Assembly (NCBI RefSeq): GCF_028610675.1
Contig: NZ_JAQQWS010000009.1
Coordinates: forward strand, 1 to 64,000
Length of the DNA stretch: 64,000 bases
DNA from: Alkalihalobacillus pseudalcaliphilus
GTDB lineage: Bacteria > Bacillota > Bacilli > Bacillales > Bacillaceae_D
Direction: 5' to 3'
Made by a program: the position numbers and the translations under genes
Part shown: positions 52,470 to 62,792 of the stretch, one piece after another
Layout: every line of letters starts with the position of its first letter
Position numbering within the stretch: position 1 is the stretch's first letter
The notes under the pieces: generated by a model
Databases searched by the model: none
What the model saw: only the letters and a program-made list of their open reading frames with translations
Told to the model about the DNA's origin: nothing

Positions 52470-53214
52470 AGTAATAACAAGCTTGGTTTAATTCTAGAGT
52501 TCTTCGTTAGAGTAAGAAAAATTTGGGGGTAAGGGTATACTACCTCTAAAACTTCAATTAATTTTCTTCACTAGCCAAACCTTTACGCACATAAGGTAAA
52601 CTGTCCAACCTGATTTGTTGAATTCTCCTGAGTCTTAATTGTTGAAAACTGTTGATTCTAGTTTAACGTTTACTTGATGACAAGTGGTGCATTTTCAAAT
52701 ACCGTCTCATACATTTCCACTTGCCAAATACAGTTTCTCAGGGAGGGGTGTGGGCTCAAGCCCTATATTATTCATAACTTATCTAGTTGGTCCATGCCTA
52801 ATTTCTTGACACACTTGATTACATCAGAAGTGGTCTTCCTTGAATGATCAGTGCTCAAACTAACGCTCCTAATATTTATTCCGTAAAGTTAATTTCAAAA
52901 ATATTATGATAATTCTCCATAAAAACCTCCTGTATGTGTCATGCTTAACCACATGCCATACACAGGAGGCTTTATTTATCTTTAAATTCCTTCCTTGCAT
53001 TTGGTGCACAGTTGGACCAATCAGGATGCAATATGCACATGAATTACCACTGAATTAGAGTATTGAAATACTCCTCATCATTTAAAGCTGAATTTATGGA
53101 AAAAATACACCATAACAGACTGTTAACTATATATCATATCAATTCAAATAATTGTGTTTTCCCCTTGATTTCCCATCTATTACTTAATAAACGGAGAATA
53201 TATTATAAATTACA
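52470..53214. other. Intergenic stretch before the polysaccharide cluster's end
   Basis: No gene seen. It holds the hairpin at 52926-52978. The last 150 bases are very AT-rich. Confidence 0.45.
52926..52978. terminator. Hairpin with T-rich flank
   Basis: CCTCCTGT and ACAGGAGG arms with inner CATG pairs, then CTTTATTT on the plus strand and TTTTTATG on the minus. Could serve both sides, including the polysaccharide cluster which ends at 53215. Confidence 0.6.
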
Positions 53215-54456
53215 TTAATTCTCTAAGTTTGCTTTGGTTAATATTTTCTCTAGAGATAAAATTATTCCTATAGCCGCAAATAAACTTAGGTGATCGAAGC
53301 CTGTCTCATTTATTAGTGCCACAGATAAATAAGCCATTAACCAAGTAAATATTGCTGCACCTGCTGATTTTGAAATTATAAATTTAGCTTTCAATGCTGT
53401 AATTATAATTCCGACAATTATTGTAATGAAACCAATTAACGCTAAAATACCAAAATGTAACGTCCAATTAATTAATACATTGTGAGGGCCATGACCTGTG
53501 GACATATATTTTCTATAATCCCCATGTAGCTCCCCAAATAAAATGTAATCATACCAGTTACTAAGGTATGCTTTCCATATTATAACTCTCATCTCATTAT
53601 CTAAATTAACTCCACCATCTAACCTTTGCATTAAACTCTCAATTGTTTCAGGGAAAACAACGGTTATAGAGGCACCCATCAAAGCTACTAATATAAATAT
53701 CTTAATATATTTTTTTATATTATTTGATAAAATAGTATATGTAACTACGGAAACAAATAATGAAATAAGAGCAGCCCTTGATAATCCAGCAATACTACCG
53801 AAAATTAACAGTAAAAAAATAGTTAAATATAAATTTCTCTTAAGTTTAGAATGTTCAAAGGTTGAGATTGTAACAAGTAACCACCCAACAGAAATATATG
53901 CAATTACTGCTGAATTCCAAAATGCACCTACAAATGTAAATCCATTCAATTCTGTAACTCTCGTTCCTATCATTTCAGGATGTAATATTAATGGTATTAT
54001 TACAGAGAAAGTCAATCCAATGGCAATAGCTAAAGTTACACTTTTTAACATTTTGATACTTTTAATAGTTTTTATAAATATAACCATTAAAAGTAAACCT
54101 CTACCAAAATTCATAAAATCCGAATAATATACTTGCCCAGGTAAAAATTGATCAGGGAATTGCATAAACAAGATAATGAATTTTAATATTACTGCACATA
54201 TTAATATTGACCAATAAGGAAAAGAAATAAATATTAATCCCTTATTTTTAAATAGAAACTTAAATATTAGTATTACACTCATCAACACTAATAATGAATA
54301 AAAAACAAACACAAACCCTCTATACACTGTTCCTAATCCCATATATAACAAATAATCTCTTGAATTAAGAAACCCTGCAACAAATGCTAATAATATCACT
54401 GCGTATTTATAATCAATACCTTGCTCTTCATACTCTAAATAACGGTCTTTTGGCAT
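53215..54456 (-). CDS. O-antigen ligase/polymerase-like membrane protein (Wzy type)
   Basis: 413 residues with about 11 hydrophobic segments. A loop near 310 contains STGHGPHNVLINW, the conserved HN region of O-antigen ligase/Wzy-type polymerases. Such proteins polymerise lipid-linked repeat units outside the membrane. GGGAG precedes the ATG. Last gene of the polysaccharide cluster, 76 bases after the flippase. The pairing with Wzx supports a Wzx/Wzy-dependent capsule or exopolysaccharide. Confidence 0.85.
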   Translation of the reverse strand: MPKDRYLEYEEQGIDYKYAVILLAFVAGFLNSRDYLLYMGLGTVYRGFVFVFYSLLVLMSVILIFKFLFKNKGLIFISFPYWSILICAVILKFIILFMQFPDQFLPGQVYYSDFMNFGRGLLLMVIFIKTIKSIKMLKSVTLAIAIGLTFSVIIPLILHPEMIGTRVTELNGFTFVGAFWNSAVIAYISVGWLLVTISTFEHSKLKRNLYLTIFLLLIFGSIAGLSRAALISLFVSVVTYTILSNNIKKYIKIFILVALMGASITVVFPETIESLMQRLDGGVNLDNEMRVIIWKAYLSNWYDYILFGELHGDYRKYMSTGHGPHNVLINWTLHFGILALIGFITIIVGIIITALKAKFIISKSAGAAIFTWLMAYLSVALINETGFDHLSLFAAIGIILSLEKILTKANLEN

Positions 54457-54531
54457 TTTATAGCTCCCATTAAAACCAATAATAATTATAGTAAATAAAC
54501 GGTGCTAACTCTTGCAGCCGTATACACATAT

Positions 54532-56043
54532 TCACTTTTTAAATACTCTTTTTATTTCTTTATTAATTAAATCCTTTTCACTCTTATTCATTCCGTATAT
54601 ATACATAATAACACCATATATTATACAAAATATTAATGCATTAATAGAAAATCCTAACCAAGTAATCTGTGAATTATCTAATAAGAAATATCCAATTAAT
54701 ATAGATGTGATTAATGATATTAACAACTTATGAGTTAACCCTTTAAAAAAAGCAATCATATCTAGTCCAACTTTATAATTATAATATATATTCATAACTA
54801 TAAGGTTACCAACTATTAATGATAAGGTAGTTCCAAGCGTTGCACCTATGACACCATATATTTGAACTAAATATATACTAATACATAAGTTAATTAATGA
54901 GATTATAAGGTAAGTAATTGCTCTAAATCCATGCATATTCTTTGCTTGTAAGATTGTTATACCAATAGTTTGTGTCAGCACCACCGAAAGAGGAATCATT
55001 ACTAATAATGCTATATACCATGATAACTCATACCCGTTCCCTAACCACAATTGAATAAAGCTCTGCCCAAATAATAGAAAACCACCTAAAGCAAGTCCTA
55101 AAACGATAAACTGCAGCCTACCTGTCCTTATTAATAATCTAGTCAACTCATGACTAGAAGCATTTTTAACTATCATTTTTGTTACTTTAGGTAGAAAAAC
55201 ACCTGATATAGCTGTGGAAAAATTAATAAACAATTGCCCAAAAATCATTCCTATTGCAAAAATAGCTACATCAGTTGTACTTGCATATATTCCCAATACT
55301 AAATGGCCGATTCTCCAATAAATTTGATCAACTATTACACTTACAAATATTAAAGAAGAATAAGATGTAATTTCTTTTATTAACTTCATATTAAATTGAT
55401 GTAATTTAAAGCGAACCTTTAATTTAACAAATACATATACTATGCTTATAAACATCATTATTAAGTTTAAAATTGCATCAACTAGCACAATTGCAATTGC
55501 ATTAAACCCTAAAGATAATAATAATAATATAATTATAGCTCGTATTATTAACCTAATAATTACTAATGATTTTGGAAATGCAAACCTCTCATAAGCATTT
55601 ATTATTCCCGTAAACAACTTCATTGGCAAGGTAAAAGCTAACGTTATAACAAGAATTAAGAACATAATTTTTGCTAATTCTAATTCATTCGCTGATAATG
55701 AACTAGAAAAAATATAGTCTATGTTAAAATATATAACAGTACCTATTAAGCCTACTAAAACCGATATAGCGATATATATAATTAAAGTCGAAGCTAAAAA
55801 GTTTTCTTCCCCTTTTTTATTCTCTTCCGCTCGATACTTAGATACAAAACGAACTGTTGCATTTCCTAGCCCAAAATCAAGTACAGCAATATAACCTACT
55901 AATGCACCTATTAACATGTATAGCCCATATTCTGATTGACCTAAATTACGTGCTATAAAAGGTGTTAAAATCAGATTAGTAAGGTTACTAACAAGGATTG
56001 TTACATATGATAAGTAAACTCCATATTTTAATTGGCTTGCCAT
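54532..56043 (-). CDS. Polysaccharide repeat-unit flippase (Wzx type)
   Basis: 503 residues, 12-14 membrane segments. N-terminal LILTPFIARNLGQSEYGLY is the typical MATE-like/Wzx start, and DFGLGNATVRFVS follows. It is expected to flip undecaprenyl-linked repeat units across the membrane. AGAGGT lies before the ATG. Very AT-rich codons, as in the neighbours. Confidence 0.92.
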   Translation of the reverse strand: MASQLKYGVYLSYVTILVSNLTNLILTPFIARNLGQSEYGLYMLIGALVGYIAVLDFGLGNATVRFVSKYRAEENKKGEENFLASTLIIYIAISVLVGLIGTVIYFNIDYIFSSSLSANELELAKIMFLILVITLAFTLPMKLFTGIINAYERFAFPKSLVIIRLIIRAIIILLLLSLGFNAIAIVLVDAILNLIMMFISIVYVFVKLKVRFKLHQFNMKLIKEITSYSSLIFVSVIVDQIYWRIGHLVLGIYASTTDVAIFAIGMIFGQLFINFSTAISGVFLPKVTKMIVKNASSHELTRLLIRTGRLQFIVLGLALGGFLLFGQSFIQLWLGNGYELSWYIALLVMIPLSVVLTQTIGITILQAKNMHGFRAITYLIISLINLCISIYLVQIYGVIGATLGTTLSLIVGNLIVMNIYYNYKVGLDMIAFFKGLTHKLLISLITSILIGYFLLDNSQITWLGFSINALIFCIIYGVIMYIYGMNKSEKDLINKEIKRVFKK

Positions 56044-56094
56044 CGAAAATCTACCTCTTTTATGATGACTATTTAATTATATAAATAGTCTAGT

Positions 56095-57186
56095 CTAATT
56101 TATATAATTATCTAGCTTGGCAAAATGTCGCTCCGAATCTATCTTCTGTTCAGTAATGTCAATTACTTCATTACCCATACACTCTAGAATTAGGTCTGGA
56201 TTAACCGAAGACATGTCTTCTAATTTTATATATGGTCCTTTAAAACCTATATCATCAATAATATTCTCCATTTTATTACTGTATGAAATAGGGAAGACTG
56301 GGATTCCATATAACCAACCAAGTATCATTGCATGAAACCTTGTTGCTACTACCAAATCTGCCTCAGAAATAACTTCTAATGATTTATCTATATCTAGATC
56401 ATAAAAATGAGTTTTTATACTAATTTTGTACTTTTCGGGTATCAAGTTCAGGATTTCATTTATAGCAATTTCGTCACCTTCAGGTTTACAAAATGATACC
56501 ATGGTTACATTATGTCCATTTTTAATTAGATGCAATATTATACTTTTAATACCATTATAATAGGTCTTATCGTATCCTTTTATATGTTTCTTGGATGGTT
56601 TAATAACTGAAATAACTATATTCTTAGTATTATTATTCCTTTCAGTTTTTTTGTCCACCTTCATATTAAAAATAATATCTGAGGCGTATCTCACTTGATT
56701 CAATTTTTCGAATAGGTCGTAAGAATATTTTTCCCTAAAACAGATATCTGTAAAGTTACTAAAGAGGTTATAATACTTCTCATAATACTCTTTTGTTTTA
56801 TATGGTCCAAAATTTGCTCCAATTAAGAAAAAAGGCTTATTCTTTATGTACATTTCTTTTTTGAATATGTACTTTTCTTTCCAATTGTCGTACTGCATGA
56901 ATAGAGAACCACCAATATAAATACTGGCATCACACTTTTTAGCTATTCTTCTTCTATTGTAAACATAACTAATTCCCAATTTTCTGAAGGAGTAATTAAT
57001 TACCTTATTTAATATAGAGTTACTTCGATATACCCTTAAATTTTTATATCTCTTTTTTAATTTGTTATAATTTTCTGGTGCATATAAAATAAATTTGGTA
57101 TTCGGATATCTTTCGCACACCGACTTTATAAATAAATCATCTCCTAAATTAGTCTTAGTATAAGCGTTAAGCATAATTGTCTTCAT
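56095..57186 (-). CDS. Polysaccharide pyruvyl transferase family protein
   Basis: 363 residues. TNLGDDLFIKSV near the start, SIYIGGSLFMQYDNW, FLIGANFGPYKT and the C-terminal VVATRFHAMILGWLYGIP are the signature of the PF04230-type family, which transfers pyruvate from phosphoenolpyruvate to a sugar as a ketal. Pyruvylation adds negative charge and, in other Gram-positives, forms anchors for S-layer proteins. AAAGG precedes the ATG. Confidence 0.9.
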   Translation of the reverse strand: MKTIMLNAYTKTNLGDDLFIKSVCERYPNTKFILYAPENYNKLKKRYKNLRVYRSNSILNKVINYSFRKLGISYVYNRRRIAKKCDASIYIGGSLFMQYDNWKEKYIFKKEMYIKNKPFFLIGANFGPYKTKEYYEKYYNLFSNFTDICFREKYSYDLFEKLNQVRYASDIIFNMKVDKKTERNNNTKNIVISVIKPSKKHIKGYDKTYYNGIKSIILHLIKNGHNVTMVSFCKPEGDEIAINEILNLIPEKYKISIKTHFYDLDIDKSLEVISEADLVVATRFHAMILGWLYGIPVFPISYSNKMENIIDDIGFKGPYIKLEDMSSVNPDLILECMGNEVIDITEQKIDSERHFAKLDNYIN

Positions 57187-57239
57187 TTATAACACGCCTT
57201 TAATTAGAAATTAAATTATTTTTTATTATAGTTTACAAA

Positions 57240-58247
57240 TTACTTTCTTACAATTCCCTTTATCTTAGAGTATAGAAATAAAGAAACTACTAATTTATTG
57301 CTTATTAAAAAGCCATATAGTTTAGTTGATAATTTCTTCTTTTTAAAACGCCCCACCACATCATTGACTGTCTTATCTGTTACTATGCCTCTTAGCTCAT
57401 TCAATTTTTCTGATGTTGTTAAGTCACTTGAATTTTTATTAAGATTCGAAATACAAGAGATAATCTTCTTTATATATAATTCTTCTACTGCTCCTTTATT
57501 TATTTTACTTAATGAATTACCTTTTTTTAAAAAATCAATCAGCCTTTCATGTATATACTTTCTTTTTACAAACAAATCAGGCTGGAATTTTTTTGTAATA
57601 GAATTAACATTATATTTAATATGATTATAGATTTTTTCATTCACAAATGTTATTTTATTTACATTATCCATATAGTCAATATTAAATATTAAATCCTCTC
57701 CTATGTTCAATTCGTTATTAAACCTTACATTTTTTAATAATTCTCTTTTATATAATTTATGCCATGTATAGTGAAATAACTGCTCTTTAAGAAAATATGA
57801 AAATGATGTCATAAACTCACTTTTATTAATTGTACAATTATTCTCAGGTATTACTTTAGTATTTTCTTTATTTTCATTTACATACACATTTTCATAGCCA
57901 GCAATTACAAGATCACTATTATCTAAATTGCCCACTAATAATTCAGTCGTATTTTTTTCTAAAAAGTCGTCAGAATCTATGAATTGGATATATTGCCCCA
58001 GAGCATTGTCTAACCCCTTATTTCTAGCATAAGAAGGTCCCATATTATCTTGATAAATATATTTTATCCTTGAATCTACCTCTGCAAAATTTGTAACTAT
58101 AGATTTACTATTATCAGTCGATCCATCATCTACTATTATTAACTCTAAATTATTATAAGATTGTTTCAAAACGCTATTAATACATTTTTCTAAAAATTTT
58201 TCCGAATTAAATATAGGAACTATAACACTTACTAAAGGTTTACTCAT
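57240..58247 (-). CDS. GT2 family glycosyltransferase
   Basis: 335 residues from ATG at 58247; five upstream codons lack support. VSVIVPIFNSEKFLEKCI, IIVDDGSTDNS and FIDSDDFLE give the classic GT2 nucleotide-sugar site with its DxD motif; EDLIFNIDY is the typical later acid motif. A C-terminal helical tail of about 120 residues follows. Donor and acceptor cannot be read. One base separates its start from the preceding cytidylyltransferase stop. Confidence 0.93.
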   Translation of the reverse strand: MSKPLVSVIVPIFNSEKFLEKCINSVLKQSYNNLELIIVDDGSTDNSKSIVTNFAEVDSRIKYIYQDNMGPSYARNKGLDNALGQYIQFIDSDDFLEKNTTELLVGNLDNSDLVIAGYENVYVNENKENTKVIPENNCTINKSEFMTSFSYFLKEQLFHYTWHKLYKRELLKNVRFNNELNIGEDLIFNIDYMDNVNKITFVNEKIYNHIKYNVNSITKKFQPDLFVKRKYIHERLIDFLKKGNSLSKINKGAVEELYIKKIISCISNLNKNSSDLTTSEKLNELRGIVTDKTVNDVVGRFKKKKLSTKLYGFLISNKLVVSLFLYSKIKGIVRK

Positions 58248-58248
58248 A

Positions 58249-58680
58249 CTAAATTGCCCCAACAGAAATCTTATTTAAAACCTCTCTAAGCTGAGATGAA
58301 GAAGTACCTTTCGTATAAGGAAAATAAACTATCTCAACACCTACTTCACTAAATTCCTCTTCAAATTTATTCCATTTATCTGTCCCTTTCCAATCATCCC
58401 CAACAAACATTACATCGAATTTGTATTTTTCCCAAGCTTCCATTTTATCCATATTGATTTGAGGAACTACTTTATCAACATATTTTATATTTTCAACTAT
58501 TTGCATTCTTTCAGAATGAGGGATGATTGCTTGTTTCTTCTTATATGAAACTAACTCATCAGATGTAACTCCAACTATTAAATAATCACAATTTTCTTTT
58601 GCTCTTTTTAAAAGATTTAAATGACCAACGTGGAACATATCATACACACCAGTCGTATATCCAACTTTATAATTTTTCAT
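58249..58680 (-). CDS. Cytidylyltransferase family protein (TagD/choline-phosphate type)
   Basis: 143 residues. GYTTGVYDMFHVGHLNLL holds the HxGH motif, VGVTSDELV follows, FVGDDWKG and YFPYTKGTSSSQLRE complete the family pattern of glycerol-3-phosphate or choline-phosphate cytidylyltransferases. Such enzymes make CDP-glycerol, CDP-choline or CDP-ethanolamine. Two LicD genes, whose products usually transfer the matching phospho group to a sugar, lie just upstream, so a polymer bearing phosphoglycerol, phosphocholine or similar is likely. Confidence 0.9.
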   Translation of the reverse strand: MKNYKVGYTTGVYDMFHVGHLNLLKRAKENCDYLIVGVTSDELVSYKKKQAIIPHSERMQIVENIKYVDKVVPQINMDKMEAWEKYKFDVMFVGDDWKGTDKWNKFEEEFSEVGVEIVYFPYTKGTSSSQLREVLNKISVGAI

Positions 58681-58700
58681 GACTAATCTCTCCTTATAAA

Positions 58701-59561
58701 CTAGTAAGTTTCATTTAACTTCACATCTATTACTCCATGATGTGGAACTTGCTCCTTGAGTGGTGGCAACTTCATGTAGTCGCCATATAAATTCCGTAAA
58801 ACCTTATCATAATTTCTAGGTATAGGAAATTCCATACCCTCAAATTCACCTAATATTACATTATAAAATTCTTCTCTTTCCATCATATAGGCATAATATC
58901 TTTTTTTTGTAGCTCCATTAGTTAAATGCGTAATATACTTAGTATTTTTATCATTAAACAAACACGCTACTTTTGTATGAAGGTTGTCCGTAACTGATTT
59001 AGGGATAACCTTCGATAATAAGTATAATATTATTCTTACAACTCTCTCTACATAGCTCTTTCTATTAATACACCTCTTAAATACCCTTGAACCATTTAGT
59101 TTGATTAAGAATGAAAACATAAACTGATATAACTTCCTTTGAATAGTTCCAATTACTGTATTGGGCTTAACATTGTCTAAAGGCATTAAACTTATTGATA
59201 CCCCATGATGCATATCAAATTCTTTATATACTTCTTGCAAACATACAGTTCCATTTTTTCTTAATTTACCACTTTGTTTAAAATACCTTTTGTCTGTTTT
59301 ATAAGTTTGCATAAAATATCTAGTATCTAATTCATTATCACAGACACTTAAAAACTTATCATAATCCTCTCGCAATAAACAAATATCAATATCATCGTCC
59401 CAAGGAATAAACCCTTTATGACGAATAGCTCCCAATAAAGTTCCTGCAAATAATTGATACTTAATATTATGCTTCTTACAGATCCGATCAAACTCTAATA
59501 ATATTTCTAACTGTACCTTTTGAACTTCTTTAATCTCAACGTCTAAGTTTATGAACTTCAT
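58701..59561 (-). CDS. LicD family phosphotransferase, copy 1
   Basis: 286 residues from ATG at 59561 (AAGGGG seven bases upstream; a longer frame reads 15 codons up). FAGTLLGAIRHKGFIPWDDD is the LicD core with its acidic cluster (DDDIDI). LicD proteins transfer phosphocholine or other phospho-alcohols from CDP donors to glycans. Overlaps the other LicD gene by 26 bases. The second copy differs in sequence, so two different positions or groups may be modified. Confidence 0.92.
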   Translation of the reverse strand: MKFINLDVEIKEVQKVQLEILLEFDRICKKHNIKYQLFAGTLLGAIRHKGFIPWDDDIDICLLREDYDKFLSVCDNELDTRYFMQTYKTDKRYFKQSGKLRKNGTVCLQEVYKEFDMHHGVSISLMPLDNVKPNTVIGTIQRKLYQFMFSFLIKLNGSRVFKRCINRKSYVERVVRIILYLLSKVIPKSVTDNLHTKVACLFNDKNTKYITHLTNGATKKRYYAYMMEREEFYNVILGEFEGMEFPIPRNYDKVLRNLYGDYMKLPPLKEQVPHHGVIDVKLNETY

Positions 59562-60381
59562 TTTTAAACCCCTTATAGTCTTGTTCTGTATCCACGTATA
59601 TTGCATGAACGGGGTATTGATCCCGTATATTGGACTGTGGGATTTTCATATAATCTCCGCCATACCTTACCTTTAAATACTTATCAACCTCTTGAGGTAC
59701 TGGTAAATTAAGCCCTGAGAATTCCATATATAGAGGAGCACCTAGATAATCCTTTGGAAAGGAAGTATTCTTAAATCCAGCTCTACCGAAAAAGTGTCCA
59801 ACTAAAGAAGTTTCAGATGAATTATACCTTCTCACATTTTTTAGCAAGCCATCAAATATAACACCTTTAATCAATATTCTTGAAAGAAGCATAGATATTT
59901 TTTTCACTTTACTATTGGTTATATAACCTCTTTCCGCTAAGGTTTTAGTTGTTATTAATCTAGCAGAAACGTATTGAATATACCTTAAAACCTTATTATC
60001 GACAGTATTATTTAAACACATAATATCAATAAAGAACCCTTTATGCATTTCTCTATTTAATGAGTAGTCTTCAATATAAGTTGTGTTATTCATTCTAATT
60101 TTCGAAAAAAATAATGGCCACTCTTTAGTATTCTCTTTTTGTAGAAAGAATTTATCCGTATCTAAGTGTTCTTCGCATACATCTAGAAATTTAATATAAT
60201 TATTATAAGTCATAAAAACATCAAAATCGTCGTCCCAAGGAATAAAACCACTATGCCTAACAGCTCCTAAAGCAGAACCGCCCATTAAGTAATATGTAAT
60301 ATTATGTTCATTACAGAAATCATCGAAATATTTAACTATTTCAACTATTTTATTTTGAACATCTACCATTTTCATATCCAT
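59536..60381 (-). CDS. LicD family phosphotransferase, copy 2
   Basis: 281 residues from ATG at 60381; TTG eight codons up is also open. LMGGSALGAVRHSGFIPWDD is the LicD core (DDFDVF acidic set). Clearly diverged from copy 1 but with the same order of motifs, ending in LKVRYGGDYMKIP where copy 1 has LRNLYGDYMKLP. Translation is probably coupled to copy 1 through the overlap. Confidence 0.92.
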   Translation of the reverse strand: MDMKMVDVQNKIVEIVKYFDDFCNEHNITYYLMGGSALGAVRHSGFIPWDDDFDVFMTYNNYIKFLDVCEEHLDTDKFFLQKENTKEWPLFFSKIRMNNTTYIEDYSLNREMHKGFFIDIMCLNNTVDNKVLRYIQYVSARLITTKTLAERGYITNSKVKKISMLLSRILIKGVIFDGLLKNVRRYNSSETSLVGHFFGRAGFKNTSFPKDYLGAPLYMEFSGLNLPVPQEVDKYLKVRYGGDYMKIPQSNIRDQYPVHAIYVDTEQDYKGFKNEVHKLRR

Positions 60382-60407
60382 AATTGCACCAACCTTTATA
60401 TTCAATG

Positions 60408-61232
60408 CTAATTTTCTCTTAATAATTTCTTATACAATATGGCTCTTATTTTATTCGGTAACATTAACCTAACAATAATTCTAGTAACATTATTATAAAT
60501 ATAGGTAGGTATAGAAATAACCTTATTTTTGAGCATAAAATCAAATAAACGTTTTTGAGTCATAAAATAAGCCCACCCGCCTCTCCTTTGGAACGTATCA
60601 TCATTTACTCTCATATACAACAGCTCTTCATCTATATTACCAAATTCACATCCATTTATTAACATCCTAACCCAAAGATAATAATCTTCATTCAGATACC
60701 ATTCTTTATAACTCCCAGATTCAATCACTTTATCCTTTCGAAACATAACACTTGGATGATTAAATGGACTTTTTGTTTTCATAGTTTTTTTTATATTTAT
60801 ATCTTTTGTAGGTACTATTCGTTTACTTAATATCTTATTTATATTATTACTAAACTCAGCTATATTGGAACCAACCAAACTGGTATTGGGATTACTTTTT
60901 AGATAAGATAATTGTTTTTCACACCTATCTTTCTTTGATATATCATCAGTATCCATTCTTGCAACAAAATTATTTCTACATCTCTCCAATCCTATCTCCA
61001 GAGCTTTCCCCAAACCTTTATTTTCCTTAAGGGTAATCACATTCAAAATTCCAGTATCTCCAAATTCCTTTAATGTACTCTCCAATTCTTCCGTTAAGGG
61101 ACCATCTTTTACAATTATAATTTCATCCGGTTTAACTGTCTGTTTAACCATACTTTCAATACTTTGATATAGATATAAAGGATTTTCCTTAAAATAAACA
61201 GACATAAGAACACTGTATTTTACGTCACTCAT
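60408..61232 (-). CDS. GT2 family glycosyltransferase
   Basis: 274 residues from ATG at 61232, overlapping the upstream stop by eight bases; GTG and ATG at 61241 and 61238 are options. SVLMSVYFKENPLYLYQSI, IIIVKDGPL, GLGKALEIGLE and ARMDTDDIS give a GT2 fold of the kind found in capsule clusters (WecG-like VKDGPL motif). Donor unknown. Confidence 0.92.
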   Translation of the reverse strand: MSDVKYSVLMSVYFKENPLYLYQSIESMVKQTVKPDEIIIVKDGPLTEELESTLKEFGDTGILNVITLKENKGLGKALEIGLERCRNNFVARMDTDDISKKDRCEKQLSYLKSNPNTSLVGSNIAEFSNNINKILSKRIVPTKDINIKKTMKTKSPFNHPSVMFRKDKVIESGSYKEWYLNEDYYLWVRMLINGCEFGNIDEELLYMRVNDDTFQRRGGWAYFMTQKRLFDFMLKNKVISIPTYIYNNVTRIIVRLMLPNKIRAILYKKLLREN

Positions 61233-62097
61233 GAGCATCACTACTTTCTGTCCTTATCAAAGACTGTCTCAAATCTACTACTTGATAACCTTGTACTTGA
61301 TTACTGATAGAAAAGTCATACCTTAAATTTCCAAATATTTTATCTAACAATAAAGACCTCCCAATTAACACTTTAATAATTGGATTAAATACTTTTGTAA
61401 GTATTATTGTTTTATCATGAATTTCTACTATAAGCTTCACCATTTCACTTGTTTTCACATATTCTTTATTTTGTGGAAAAAAAGTACCTCGATCAATATT
61501 ATCTATAATTATACGAACAAACTCACATAAATTATCAATATGTAGCATACTTCTCTGATTATCGATATCAGGAAAAACCGGAGTTATTCTAGCTAGTTTT
61601 GCCAACTTAGCATAATTCCCCTTAGAATCTTTCCCATAAATCATCGGAGGTCGAATTATAACGATACGGAAGTTATCATCTTCTAATCCTTTAATCCCTT
61701 CTTCAGCCTGCAACTTACTATTCCCATAAAAGTTAGTTGGCTTCGGAATTGTCTCTCTTGTAATTGGGTTCTCCACCGTTGATGCATCACCATAAACAAT
61801 AATACTACTCATAAAAATAAATTGTGACACACCATCAGCTTTGGCTTTCTTAGCCAGCTCTATTGTTAAATCACGATTAACCCGATAATATAATTCTTCC
61901 ATCTTTGGATCTGTGGATACATGAGCAATTCCAGCCAGATGCAAGATTACATCATAGTGACCGAAATCTACATCTTTCCACAAATCATCTCTTACACTTA
62001 TCGTATCTACCATATATTCATTCGGACTTTTACCTAGCCACCGAATAACATTCTGACCAATGTAACTGTTCTTTCCTGTAATTAGAATTCTTTTCAT
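61225..62097 (-). CDS. NAD-dependent epimerase/dehydratase
   Basis: 290 residues of the extended SDR family. ITGKNSYIGQNVI is a variant of the glycine motif, FMSSIIVYG gives the Ser, FYGNSKLQAE the Tyr-x3-Lys. It probably acts on a UDP-sugar intermediate, for instance as a 4-epimerase or reductase. Starts inside the stop of the sugar-phosphate transferase (ATGA overlap, 4 bases), so the two are co-translated. Confidence 0.9.
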   Translation of the reverse strand: MKRILITGKNSYIGQNVIRWLGKSPNEYMVDTISVRDDLWKDVDFGHYDVILHLAGIAHVSTDPKMEELYYRVNRDLTIELAKKAKADGVSQFIFMSSIIVYGDASTVENPITRETIPKPTNFYGNSKLQAEEGIKGLEDDNFRIVIIRPPMIYGKDSKGNYAKLAKLARITPVFPDIDNQRSMLHIDNLCEFVRIIIDNIDRGTFFPQNKEYVKTSEMVKLIVEIHDKTIILTKVFNPIIKVLIGRSLLLDKIFGNLRYDFSISNQVQGYQVVDLRQSLIRTESSDAHE

Positions 62098-62717
62098 TTC
62101 GCTTGCTTCTCCTTAGTAAAATCTGAAGCTCTTCCTGTTCCGCCTTCAACCACACCATCACTTTTAACAACACTTAATACGGTACCGAAGAAACATTTCA
62201 CATCCATCTTTAAGCCCATATTTTCGATATACTCTCCATCTAGCTTGGCTTTTACATCTATCGGTAGTTCATCACGACCATTGATTTGTGCCCATCCTGT
62301 TAAGCCTGGCAGTACATCATTCGCTTTATATTTGTCACGTTCTCTCATTAGATCATATTGATTCCATAGAGCTGGACGGGGGCCGATAATACTCATATCC
62401 CCTTTGAAGATATTCCAAATTTGCGGAAGCTCATCTAATGATGTCTTTCTTAAAAATTTACCTACTCTCGTAATAAATTGGTCTGGATCCTTTAATAAAT
62501 GTGTCGGTGTATCTTTTGGTGTGTCAATCTTCATCGTTCTGAATTTATAAATGTAGAAGTGTGATTTGTGAATACCGATTCTTTTTTGTTTGAAAAAAAT
62601 AGGTCCCTTTGAATCTAACTTAATTGCTAGAAATAATAAGAGAAAAAATGGGGACAATATGACTAAACCTACAAACGATAAAAAGATATCACCTAATCTT
62701 TTAAGCTTAATATACAT
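62094..62717 (-). CDS. Initiating sugar-phosphate transferase (PglC/WecP-like)
   Basis: 207 residues. One N-terminal hydrophobic segment (about 9-31), then KRIGIHKSHFYIYKFRTM, SLDELPQIWNIFKGDMSIIGPRP and LPGLTGWAQINGR are the bacterial sugar transferase signature, including the catalytic DE pair. It attaches the first sugar phosphate to undecaprenyl phosphate and starts the repeat unit. A hairpin precedes it in the operon. Confidence 0.95.
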   Translation of the reverse strand: MYIKLKRLGDIFLSFVGLVILSPFFLLLFLAIKLDSKGPIFFKQKRIGIHKSHFYIYKFRTMKIDTPKDTPTHLLKDPDQFITRVGKFLRKTSLDELPQIWNIFKGDMSIIGPRPALWNQYDLMRERDKYKANDVLPGLTGWAQINGRDELPIDVKAKLDGEYIENMGLKMDVKCFFGTVLSVVKSDGVVEGGTGRASDFTKEKQAK

Positions 62718-62792
62718 GAGACGACACTCCTATTTCTCTTTTTTTAATAAGTCAACAAGGAACAACCCGTCAAGGTTACCTCTTATTCACTT

